Source: SAR116 cluster bacterium
Lineage (GTDB): Bacteria > Pseudomonadota > Alphaproteobacteria > Puniceispirillales > Puniceispirillaceae
DNA: 13,173 bases
Reading direction: 5' to 3'
NCBI GenBank assembly: GCA_004213025.1
Contig: SHBC01000020.1
Coordinates: forward strand, 1-13,173
The position numbers and the translations under genes were made by a program. This document shows, one piece after another, positions 1-6,905 of this stretch (positions are counted from its first letter, which is position 1; each line of letters opens with the position of its first letter). Below the pieces are notes generated by a model that worked only from the letters and a program-made list of their open reading frames with translations, did no database searches and was not told the origin of the DNA.

Positions 1-309
1 TTCCGGCGTCTCATAGCAGGCATAGGCACGGCCATTGGCGATAAGCTGTTGCAGCGCGGCATCATAGCGATCAAGGCGCGCCGACTGCCGGTCCTCGCTG
101 TCCCACGACATGCCCATCCAGGCCAGGTCAGCGCGGATCGACTCCTCAAAAGCCGCCGTCGACCGATCCGTATCGGTATCGTCGATCCGCAGCATGAAAT
201 GCCCGCCCTGACGCCGTGCAAACAGGAAGTTGACCAGCGCCGTGCGCAAATTGCCAACATGCAGATTGCCTGTCGGACTGGGCGCGAAGCGGACCTTCAC
301 GTTACTCAT
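1..309 (-). CDS. gltX: Glutamyl-tRNA synthetase, N-terminal part (cut by window start)
   Basis: Charges tRNA(Glu) with glutamate in the cytoplasm using ATP. The 103 visible residues are the start of the class I catalytic Rossmann fold. They carry the GluRS signature PSPTG (residues 10-14), then the HIGH-type motif as HVGN (17-20), then RIDDTD (41-46), where many GluRS have RIEDTD. The start ATG (309-307) directly follows the nadE stop (312-310), giving TGA|ATG. An AGGAAGGA ribosome-binding site (317-324, 7 nt spacing) is formed by the last sense codons of nadE, so translation is probably coupled. Alphaproteobacteria often carry two GluRS paralogues, and the fragment cannot show which one this is. 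The short YadB/GluQRS paralogue is less likely from the motifs. The KMSKS loop and anticodon-binding domain lie outside the window. Confidence 0.93.
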   Translation of the reverse strand, partial: MSNVKVRFAPSPTGNLHVGNLRTALVNFLFARRQGGHFMLRIDDTDTDRSTAAFEESIRADLAWMGMSWDSEDRQSARLDRYDAALQQLIANGRAYACYETPE

Positions 310-2058
310 TCATCCATCCTTCCTGGATACCTGCAGCGGCCCGGACACCTGCAACGGCCCGGACACCTGCAACGGCCCGGACACCTGCAACGGGTTGAAC
401 CCGGATGTCAGGGGCAGCCGCCGCTCGCGGCCAAAGGCAAGCGCCGTCATCTTTGGTCCCGGCGCCGCCTGAAACCGCTTGTACTCGGCCCGGAACAGCA
501 GCTGGCTGGCCCGCGCCACCTCTTCGCGGTCATGCCCGCGCGCGACGATGGTCTCGATATCCACCATCTCCTCGCATAATGCGCGCATGATGTCATCAAG
601 CCTGTCATAGGGCGGCAGCGAGTCGGTGTCCTTCTGGTCGGGGCGAAGCTCGGCCGAGGGCGGCTTGTCGATGATACGCACCGGCATCACCTCGCCATCC
701 GGCCCGGCGCCGCCGCGCGGCATGTTGGCGTTGCGCCAGCGGCACAGATCAAAGACCTGGACCTTCCATACATCCTTGATCGGCGCAAAACCGCCGCACA
801 TGTCGCCATAGAGCGTTGAATAGCCGGCCGCATATTCTGATTTGTTGCCAGTGGCAAGCACCATCGGGCCATGCTTGTTGGAAATGCCCATCAGGATCAG
901 GCCGCGAAGGCGCGACTGGATATTCTCCTCAGCGATACCGGGGCTGGTATCCACGAACTGGTCGCCAAGCATGCCGTCCATGGCCTGCATCGCCGGCCCG
1001 ATCGACACCTCGTCAAGACGAATACCAAGCCGTCGCGCCAGATCCGCCGCGTCATCCAGACTTTCCTGGCTGGTATAGGGTGACGGCATCATCACCGCAT
1101 GCACCCGCTCCGGGCCAAGGGCATCAACCGCCAGCACGGCGACAAGCGCGGAATCGATGCCGCCCGACAGGCCGAGAACAACACCCGGAAAACCGTTCTT
1201 GTCGACATAGTCGCGAAGCCCCAGCGTCAGCCCGCGATAGAGTGCCGTCATGCCCTCATCGGGTGGGGTGATCTGGCCGCTGAGTGACTGCGCACCGAAA
1301 TCATCGCCAAGCTGGATGGTGACCGTGGCCTCGGAAAAGCTTGGCAGATGGGCGGCAAGCTTGCCATCGGCGCCAAGCGCGAACGACCCACCATCAAAGA
1401 CAAGCTCATCCTGCCCACCAACCATGTTGACATAGAAGAACGGGCATTCGGCCTCCAGCGCCCGGCTGACAGCATGCGCCATCCGGCTGTCAGGCTTCAG
1501 CAGGTCGAAAGGCGAGGCGTTCAGCGAGATGATGATCTCGGCCCCGGATTCGGCAAGACATTCGACAACATCCGGTGTCCAGATATCCTCGCAGATCGGC
1601 AGGCCAAGCCGCCGTCCCCGCACCATCACCGGCCCCGGCATCTCGCCAGCCGTGAAGTTGCGCTTGTCATCGAAGACGCCGTAATTCGGCAGATTGACCT
1701 TGTCGCGACGCGCCAGCACGGCGCCATCATCAAGCACGAACACCGAATTGGTGATCACCCCGTCCTCGACATGCGGGGCGCCGATGATGATGGCCGGACC
1801 GCCATCGGATGTCGCGCTGGCAAGCGTCTGAAGGCCCGCCGCCACCTCATCCATGAAGTCGCTTCGCAGCACAAGGTCATCGCACGGATAGCCTGACAGA
1901 TACATCTCGGGCGTGACGATGATACCGGCGCCGACCGCGGCCGCCTGACGGCGCGCCTCGAGAAGACGGGTCACGTTGGCCCCGATATTGCCAAGATGGG
2001 AATTCAGCTGCGCAAGCGCGATCGAACTGGCGGTGGACATTGGCTGGGTCCCGGTCAT
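310..2058 (-). CDS. nadE: Glutamine-dependent NAD+ synthetase with repeat-bearing C-terminal tail
   Basis: Amidates nicotinate adenine dinucleotide to NAD+ using ATP, with ammonia from glutamine; cytoplasmic. The 582 residues hold two domains. Residues about 12-265 are a nitrilase-type glutaminase with an E51/K120/C156 triad (TPEMYLSGYP, DKVNLPNYGVFD, LPICEDIW). Residues about 270-555 are an ATP-pyrophosphatase synthetase with P-loop SGGIDS (298-303), ATGNKSE (402-408) and STLYGDMCGGFAP. The tail from about 556 is unusual: PLQVS occurs four times, linked by G, before RKDG and the stop; it is encoded by an 18-bp tandem repeat. Such enzymes usually end near the preceding Arg-rich segment, so the tail looks like an added extension. 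The ATG at 2058 overlaps the pncB stop by ATGA. Met7 (2040) is an alternative start with a GGGA 8 nt upstream. It lies between pncB and gltX in one apparent operon. Confidence 0.96.
   Translation of the reverse strand: MTGTQPMSTASSIALAQLNSHLGNIGANVTRLLEARRQAAAVGAGIIVTPEMYLSGYPCDDLVLRSDFMDEVAAGLQTLASATSDGGPAIIIGAPHVEDGVITNSVFVLDDGAVLARRDKVNLPNYGVFDDKRNFTAGEMPGPVMVRGRRLGLPICEDIWTPDVVECLAESGAEIIISLNASPFDLLKPDSRMAHAVSRALEAECPFFYVNMVGGQDELVFDGGSFALGADGKLAAHLPSFSEATVTIQLGDDFGAQSLSGQITPPDEGMTALYRGLTLGLRDYVDKNGFPGVVLGLSGGIDSALVAVLAVDALGPERVHAVMMPSPYTSQESLDDAADLARRLGIRLDEVSIGPAMQAMDGMLGDQFVDTSPGIAEENIQSRLRGLILMGISNKHGPMVLATGNKSEYAAGYSTLYGDMCGGFAPIKDVWKVQVFDLCRWRNANMPRGGAGPDGEVMPVRIIDKPPSAELRPDQKDTDSLPPYDRLDDIMRALCEEMVDIETIVARGHDREEVARASQLLFRAEYKRFQAAPGPKMTALAFGRERRLPLTSGFNPLQVSGPLQVSGPLQVSGPLQVSRKDG
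329..394. repeat. 18-bp tandem repeat array, about 3.7 copies, in the nadE 3' end
   Basis: Units begin at 329, 347, 365 and 383 with plus-strand consensus acctgcaacggcccggac. The unit at 329 differs by one base (gcag for gcaa), the next two are identical, and the fourth is truncated after 12 bases. On the minus strand each unit adds six codons, GPLQVS, to NadE, so gain or loss of a unit keeps the frame. The array ends a few bases from the AGGAAGGA ribosome-binding site of gltX. Near identity of the copies suggests recent expansion by slippage. There are no spacers, so it is not a CRISPR. Confidence 0.97.
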
Positions 2059-3191
2059 TTACGAAGCAGGAATTCGCGCCCTGACTTGACGCAGGGCTTC
2101 CCGTCATAGGAGATGATGTCGGCGGTGGCGTAGGTTTCCGACCAGATCTGTGGCAGATAGGATCCGGTACCGATCAGGTCAACAGGCGCCTTGGCGAAGG
2201 AGAACATGCGGCATTTGTCGGGGCCAAACCCGCTTGATGCCACAATCCGCGCCTTGTCGAACCCGTTGGTGTCCAGCGTCTCGCGAAGATACCACACTGC
2301 CGCCACGCTGACGCCTGTTCCCATCAGATGCTTCAATTCGGCGTCGGTGCGATAACCGCGCGTGGCATAGGGAACATGCCGGTCAAGAACAGCGTAGGAT
2401 TCAGGCGTGTCCAGCCCCTCGACGAACCGGCCACCATGGGTATCAAGGCGGAAGGCAAGCTGGCCGCTGGCAGCAAGATCGGGAAACCTGTTGGCGACTT
2501 CCAGCGCATCGGTGATTTCATGGCCGAAATAATCAACCAGCACGGTCAGCGGCGCGTCAGGTGCCATCTCATGAAACATCTCGGCGGCCCGCAATGTCGA
2601 CCCGGCATAGCCGACAAGCGCGTGCGGCATCGTCCCCATGCCGTGTTCCTGACCAAAGAACGGGGCTGTGGCGTCCGTCGACGAGCCGATGAACCCACGC
2701 GCGCCTGTCTTGGCATTGGCCTTTTTCGACCCGACCGAAGCGCCGTACGCCATAAGCTCTGCCATGTCCGAGCCGGCACAGTGCCGCGCATCCATGGCAA
2801 GGAAGGCAACCTCCGGAAGCTCGACACACATGTTGTAGGCGTTGTAGGCCGCCACACAGCAGCCACCAAGGCGCTGCAGGAAAATGGTTTCCAGATCGAC
2901 CAGCGCGGCGAACGGCCCCCGAAGGTAGCACAGCACCTCGCCCGCCCCGACCCAGGCACCCTCGACATGTGGCTGATCAACCTCGATGGTGACATTGCGG
3001 TGACGCGCCATCGACTGCAGCCATTCGGTGGCCAGCTGGCCGGCATAGGTCACCGGTCGCCGCATGAAGACGGCATATTCCACCTCGCAATCGCCGTTCG
3101 CCTCGACGATGCGCCGCGTGTTGCGAAAATAGGTGTCGGTCAGTCCCGGCTGTTCGTCCGGTGACGGACCACTGGTGTCAAACTCGGCCAT
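2055..3191 (-). CDS. pncB: Nicotinate phosphoribosyltransferase
   Basis: Joins nicotinate and PRPP to give nicotinate mononucleotide, the entry step of the Preiss-Handler NAD salvage route, in the cytoplasm. The 378 residues show the NAPRTase layout: LTDTYF near the N-terminus (17-22), a GTMPHAL segment (186-192) whose His190 fits the family's phosphorylated His, LVDYFGHE (218-225), RLDTHGG (248-254) and a late phosphate-binding region, ASSGFGPDKC (318-327) with DLIGTGSYLP (338-347). The length fits the shorter bacterial/archaeal subgroup rather than the E. coli PncB subgroup. The gene overlaps nadE by ATGA, and the two enzymes sit at opposite ends of the salvage pathway, which supports the call. 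No strong ribosome-binding site precedes the ATG at 3191. The related quinolinate phosphoribosyltransferase is an alternative, but its motifs fit less well. Confidence 0.9.
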   Translation of the reverse strand: MAEFDTSGPSPDEQPGLTDTYFRNTRRIVEANGDCEVEYAVFMRRPVTYAGQLATEWLQSMARHRNVTIEVDQPHVEGAWVGAGEVLCYLRGPFAALVDLETIFLQRLGGCCVAAYNAYNMCVELPEVAFLAMDARHCAGSDMAELMAYGASVGSKKANAKTGARGFIGSSTDATAPFFGQEHGMGTMPHALVGYAGSTLRAAEMFHEMAPDAPLTVLVDYFGHEITDALEVANRFPDLAASGQLAFRLDTHGGRFVEGLDTPESYAVLDRHVPYATRGYRTDAELKHLMGTGVSVAAVWYLRETLDTNGFDKARIVASSGFGPDKCRMFSFAKAPVDLIGTGSYLPQIWSETYATADIISYDGKPCVKSGREFLLRK

Positions 3192-3255
3192 TTCAGATCT
3201 GCCCTGTCGGCGGCCCCGCGGCCCGCCAGTCTGAGGGAATTATCAAACGTTACTT
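3192..3255. other. Short gap between DAHP synthase and pncB, with a GC-rich dyad
   Basis: These 64 bases hold an imperfect GC-rich inverted repeat (GGCGG pairing with CCGCC around 3207-3225). No T-run follows it in the direction of transcription, so it is not a convincing intrinsic terminator. Read-through from the DAHP synthase gene into pncB is likely, although RNA pausing or processing at the dyad is possible. Confidence 0.4.
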
Positions 3256-4635
3256 TTATACTGCCTCGGACAGGCCAATGCCCCCGTCACGCCGCTGCTT
3301 CAACAGATCGGCGATAAGGAAAGCCAGTTCCAATGCCTGCGCGCCATTCAGACGCGGGTCGCAATGGGTGTGATACCGGTCGCCGAGACGCGCCTCCGTC
3401 ACCTCAACAACACCGCCAACACATTCGGTCACATTCTGGCCAGTCATCTCGAAATGCACACCGCCGGGATAGGTGCCGACCTCGTCATGCGCATCGAAGA
3501 AGCCCTTCACCTCGGCCATCACATCACCGACACGGCGGGTCTTGTAGCCACTGCTTGCCTTGACGGTGTTGCCATGCATCGGATCGCAGCACCAGACAAC
3601 CTTGGCCCCACATGCCTTGACCGCCTTCAGAAGCGGCGGCAGGCCGGCATGCACCTTGTCGGCGCCCATCCTGGCGATCAGTGTCAGCCGACCGGGCACA
3701 TTGTCCGGATTCAGCGTCTCGATCAGCCGGACAAGCTCATCCGGATCGAGGCTCGGACCACATTTCAGGCCAATCGGATTGCCGATGCCCCGCATATATT
3801 CGATATGCGCACCGTCTGGCTGGCGTGTGCGGTCACCAACCCAGATCATATGCGCGGATGTGGAATACCAGTCCTTTTCATCGGTGATGGTATCGCGCCG
3901 CGTCAACGCCTCTTCATAATTCAGAAGCAGCGCCTCATGGCTGGTATAGAGTTCGGTCTCGGAAAGCGGCCGGGCGGTCTCCGGGGTGATTCCGCAGGCC
4001 CGCATGAAATCGAGGCTTTCCTGAATCCGGCCTGCCAGCTCCTGGAATTTTTCCGCCTCCGGCGTCCCTTCAAGGAATTCCGTTACCCAGCTATGGACCT
4101 TGGTCAGATCGGCAAGACCGCCCTGCGCAAAGGCCCGCAACAGGTTCAGCGTGGCCGCTGATTGCTCATATACACGCAGCAGGCGCTTTGGATCCGGGAT
4201 GCGCTCACCGGCGGAAAACCCCATGGCGTTGATCATGTCGCCGCGATAGCTTGGCAACTCGACACCATTGATCGACTCGACTGGCGATGAACGCGGCTTG
4301 GCGAACTGGCCGGCAACCCGACCGACCTTGACGATCGGCATCGACGCGCCAAAGGTCAGCACGACGGCCATCTGCAGGATAATCTTGAAGGAATCACGGA
4401 TATTGTCGGCTGAAAACTCGGCAAAGCTCTCGGCGCAATCACCACCCTGAAGAAGGAAGGCGCGCCCTTCGGCAACCTCGCCAAGCTTGCGCTTCAGGCT
4501 CTGCGCCTCACCAGCAAAAACAAGCGGCGGCATGGCCGAGAGCTTCCCCTCGACCGTGGTCAGTTTCGTCTGGTCCGGATATTCCGGCACCTGTTGAATC
4601 GGGTGGTCACGCCAACTGTCGGGCTGCCAAGTCAT
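3256..4635 (-). CDS. aroG: Class II 3-deoxy-7-phosphoheptulonate (DAHP) synthase
   Basis: Condenses phosphoenolpyruvate and erythrose 4-phosphate to DAHP, the first committed step of the shikimate pathway; cytoplasmic and metal-dependent. The 459 residues match the plant/mycobacterial class II family along the whole length, not the E. coli class I AroFGH enzymes. Metal ligands expected for the family are visible: Cys67 in [11 protein letters not shown], His354 in DPMHGNT, Glu396 in GGVHFEMTG and Asp426 in HCDPRLN. Other family segments are [14 protein letters not shown] (103-116), [12 protein letters not shown] (289-300) and [12 protein letters not shown] (317-328). An AAAGGAA ribosome-binding site (4645-4651, 9 nt spacing) supports the ATG at 4635. 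The gene lies 64 bp upstream of pncB and 140 bp downstream of gor; the gap before it has dyads that could be regulatory. The symbol aroG follows mycobacterial use; aroAII is also used. Confidence 0.96.
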   Translation of the reverse strand: MTWQPDSWRDHPIQQVPEYPDQTKLTTVEGKLSAMPPLVFAGEAQSLKRKLGEVAEGRAFLLQGGDCAESFAEFSADNIRDSFKIILQMAVVLTFGASMPIVKVGRVAGQFAKPRSSPVESINGVELPSYRGDMINAMGFSAGERIPDPKRLLRVYEQSAATLNLLRAFAQGGLADLTKVHSWVTEFLEGTPEAEKFQELAGRIQESLDFMRACGITPETARPLSETELYTSHEALLLNYEEALTRRDTITDEKDWYSTSAHMIWVGDRTRQPDGAHIEYMRGIGNPIGLKCGPSLDPDELVRLIETLNPDNVPGRLTLIARMGADKVHAGLPPLLKAVKACGAKVVWCCDPMHGNTVKASSGYKTRRVGDVMAEVKGFFDAHDEVGTYPGGVHFEMTGQNVTECVGGVVEVTEARLGDRYHTHCDPRLNGAQALELAFLIADLLKQRRDGGIGLSEAV

Positions 4636-4680
4636 GGGACACCATTCCTTTGTGAATCTGAGGGTCCTTTGTCATATTGA

Positions 4681-4734
4681 GGACAGGGCCGCACCAGAAT
4701 CATGAATATCATGAACCATGCCCTGAACAGGTCC
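4681..4734 (-). promoter_or_regulatory. Candidate leader/operator dyads upstream of the DAHP synthase gene
   Basis: In the 140-bp gap after gor, TCATGA occurs twice (4700-4705 and 4709-4714) separated by ATA, making a perfect 6-bp dyad. It lies inside a larger inverted repeat: GGAC (4681-4684) pairs with GTCC (4731-4734), and AGGGC (4685-4689) pairs with GCCCT (4720-4724), with a 6-nt bulge on one side. It begins 46 bp upstream of the start codon. A protein operator or a leader-RNA hairpin would both fit. A short frame inside has no cluster of aromatic codons, so classical peptide attenuation is not supported. This rests on symmetry alone. Confidence 0.3.
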
Positions 4735-4775
4735 ACATAATGGCCAAATCCCAATGTTTTTCAAGTTTTTTGCGC

Positions 4776-6143
4776 CTATGCGCGCGGCGTCCGCATGGTG
4801 ACGAATTCTTCCGCCGCCGTTGGATGGATTCCGATGGTGGCATCGAAATCCGCCTTCGTCGCGCCGGCGATGATCGCCACGCCAATCCCCTGCATGATCT
4901 CGCCGGCATCAGGCCCCAGCATATGCGCGCCGACAACGCGGTCGGATGATGTTTCGACGATGAGCTTCATGAAAGTCTTTTCCGACCGTCCAGAGATGGT
5001 GTTTTTCATCGCATTGAAGCGGCTGGTGAAAACCGTGATCTCACCATATTGTGACCGCGCCTCATCCTCGGCAAGACCAACCGAGGCGATTGGCGGCTGG
5101 GTGAAGACGGCCGACGGGATGTTGGCATGGGTCACCTGGCGCGGGCGTCCACCATACATGCTGTCGGCAAAGGCGTGCCCCTCGGCAATCGCCACCGGGG
5201 TCAACGCCATCCGGTCGGTCACATCGCCGACAGCATAGATGGACTCCACCTCGCTGCGTGAACTGGCGTCGACCGGAACCTCACCTTTCGGGCCAAGGGC
5301 GATGCCTGCCGCCTCCAGACCCAGCCCGGATGTGTTCGGCCGGCGACCTGTCGCGGCCATCACCTGATCAACGGTGATTTCAGTGCCGTTACTAAGGCTG
5401 ACGGTCTTTGGTCCCGAGGTTTGACCATCCACCAGCGCCTTCACATGGGTCAGCGTGCAGCCGGGATGAAGAATGATACCGCGGCCAGCCAACGCCGTCG
5501 CGGCTTCCTGCCGGATATCCTGATCAAACCCGCGAAGCGGCAGATCGGCCCGGTAGACAAGATGCGTCTCGATTCCGAAACCATTGAAGATGCTGGCAAA
5601 TTCCACAGCGATATAGCCGGCGCCATAGACCAGAACCCGGTCCGGCCTGGTGGCAAGATCAAGCGCCTCATTCGAGGTAATTCCATGTTCGGCAAGCCCC
5701 GGTACATCGGGAATCTGCGGCCAGCCACCAGTCGCAACGAGAATGCGTTCCGCCGTCAACTGGCGCCCACCAACCGTTACGTCATGCGGCCCGGTGATAA
5801 TCCCGCGGCCCTCGATCAGTTCGACGCCCGCATTGGCCAGAAGGGACCGGTAAATACCTTCAAGCCGGTCAAGTTCGCGATTCTTGGCATCGATCAGCCC
5901 CGGCCAGTCATGGCCATCAATGGTGACATGCCACCCATAACCGGCAGCATCAGCGGCCTCGGCCGAGAATGTCGAGCCATACATCAGTAGTTTTTTCGGA
6001 ACACACCCCCGGATCACGCAGGTGCCGCCGGGGCGGCTTTCCTCGATCACCGCGACACGCGCGCCATGCCCGGCCGACATACGCGAGGCGCGGACGCCGC
6101 CGGAACCGGCGCCGATAACAATCAGGTCGTAATCATAGGCCAT
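4776..6143 (-). CDS. gor: Glutathione-disulfide reductase
   Basis: Reduces glutathione disulfide to two glutathione with NADPH through FAD and a redox-active disulfide; a cytoplasmic homodimer. The 455 residues show the FAD-binding GAGSGG (11-16), the disulfide motif GGTCVIRGCVPKK with Cys42 and Cys47, the NADPH-binding GAGYIAVE (174-181), and the C-terminal active-site HPTAAEE with His440 and Glu445. Arg198 and Arg204 in YRADLPLRGFD are the residues that select NADPH in glutathione reductases, which separates this enzyme from lipoamide dehydrogenase and mercuric reductase. The length is normal for the family. No clear ribosome-binding site precedes the ATG at 6143, but the sequence from it is typical. 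It is 72 bp downstream of an unrecognised gene on the same strand, with no obvious terminator between them. Confidence 0.96.
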   Translation of the reverse strand: MAYDYDLIVIGAGSGGVRASRMSAGHGARVAVIEESRPGGTCVIRGCVPKKLLMYGSTFSAEAADAAGYGWHVTIDGHDWPGLIDAKNRELDRLEGIYRSLLANAGVELIEGRGIITGPHDVTVGGRQLTAERILVATGGWPQIPDVPGLAEHGITSNEALDLATRPDRVLVYGAGYIAVEFASIFNGFGIETHLVYRADLPLRGFDQDIRQEAATALAGRGIILHPGCTLTHVKALVDGQTSGPKTVSLSNGTEITVDQVMAATGRRPNTSGLGLEAAGIALGPKGEVPVDASSRSEVESIYAVGDVTDRMALTPVAIAEGHAFADSMYGGRPRQVTHANIPSAVFTQPPIASVGLAEDEARSQYGEITVFTSRFNAMKNTISGRSEKTFMKLIVETSSDRVVGAHMLGPDAGEIMQGIGVAIIAGATKADFDATIGIHPTAAEEFVTMRTPRA

Positions 6144-6215
6144 GGGAGGGGGCTTTCGCGAGAGATTGCGTCACGCCCCTAACCTAGTCCGGATCGCGGT
6201 TTATGCAAGGGGCAG

Positions 6216-6659
6216 CTAGACCATGTCCCGGTCGTCGAACGGCATCACATCCGGCAGGCCGATGCCACGCTTGGCAAGAAGGCTGGCCGCCAGCTGGGCA
6301 AAATCCATCATCTCGCGATAGATCGCGTCGGGCGTTGCCTCTCGCAGATCGAGCTTGCGATAAACGGTGACCGTGGCATCACCGGAACAGACACCATATG
6401 GACACATGGCGGTGGCGATGGTGTCTTCAAGCAGCAGCATGGTGATGAAGGAGGCGCGGAGTGGCCCGCTGCCATCTCGTGCTGTCGTCGCATAGACAAA
6501 GCCGGTAACATCATCATCAAAAAGCTCAAGCTGGACGATTGGCCCTGCCTCTCTTTCAATCATCCAGCGGCGCTTTGACAGCGCTGTGACCTCACAAGGG
6601 GCCGAGGCCGGAGGATTCTGGACAAGCTCGTTCATCTGGGCCTTGATCGGCACGTGCAT
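6216..6659 (-). CDS. Conserved-looking protein of unknown function, 147 residues
   Basis: I do not recognise the family. The protein is soluble, with no signal peptide or membrane segment. It reads as an N-terminal linker (1-28), a middle stretch that looks like alternating beta strands (about 30-80, including IVQLELFDDDVTGFVYATT), a motif with two Cys (MCPYGVCSGD, about 92-101), a likely strand (ATVTVYRKLDL) and a C-terminal helix (about 113-134). This layout recalls small chaperone-like alpha/beta folds such as CesT or YbjN, but only as a guess. An AAGGGG ribosome-binding site (6668-6673, 8 nt spacing) supports the ATG at 6659. It is the first gene of the minus-strand run and sits directly upstream of gor, so a thiol- or redox-linked role is conceivable but unproven. 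Confidence 0.75.
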   Translation of the reverse strand: MHVPIKAQMNELVQNPPASAPCEVTALSKRRWMIEREAGPIVQLELFDDDVTGFVYATTARDGSGPLRASFITMLLLEDTIATAMCPYGVCSGDATVTVYRKLDLREATPDAIYREMMDFAQLAASLLAKRGIGLPDVMPFDDRDMV

Positions 6660-6905
6660 TCGGCAATCCCCTTGGTCGGCGCGTTAGCTGGTGACAAAAT
6701 TCACTGCTTTGTTACCATGCGTTAACTTGTTGTTAAGAATACTTTTTACATCCCGATATTTTTGATTCTTACGGTTGATACAAAGATATGAAAAAATCGG
6801 CCAGGATCGCACATCATTCGCCTTTTTGGCCTGTTGTTTGATGATAACATCACGAATATGGTCCAACTTCATCCTGTCCCCGTAAGTCAAAATGGACCAT
6901 CTATC
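6660..6905. promoter_or_regulatory. AT-rich divergent intergenic region upstream of acetoacetyl-CoA synthetase
   Basis: This is the most AT-rich stretch in the window and lies between two divergent genes, so it should hold both promoters. GTGACA (6691-6696) and TACCAT (6713-6718), 16 bp apart, could be a weak sigma-70 promoter reading rightward. GTTA occurs three times on the plus strand at helical spacing: GTTAC (6711), GTTAAC (6721) and GTTAAG (6732). TTAAC (6722-6726) and GTTAA (6732-6736) form an inverted repeat with a 5-bp spacer, a possible operator overlapping or just downstream of that promoter. No small gene is convincing here. Confidence 0.4.

Noticed and set aside
2328..3164. Plus-strand open frame (278 codons) antisense to pncB
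   Set aside because: It is a shadow of pncB with no recognisable motif; pncB is supported by family motifs and by its overlap with nadE.
3364..4161. Long plus-strand open frame (265 codons) antisense to the DAHP synthase gene
   Set aside because: It lies entirely inside a well-supported gene, has no ribosome-binding site, and its length follows from GC-rich codon structure on the opposite strand.
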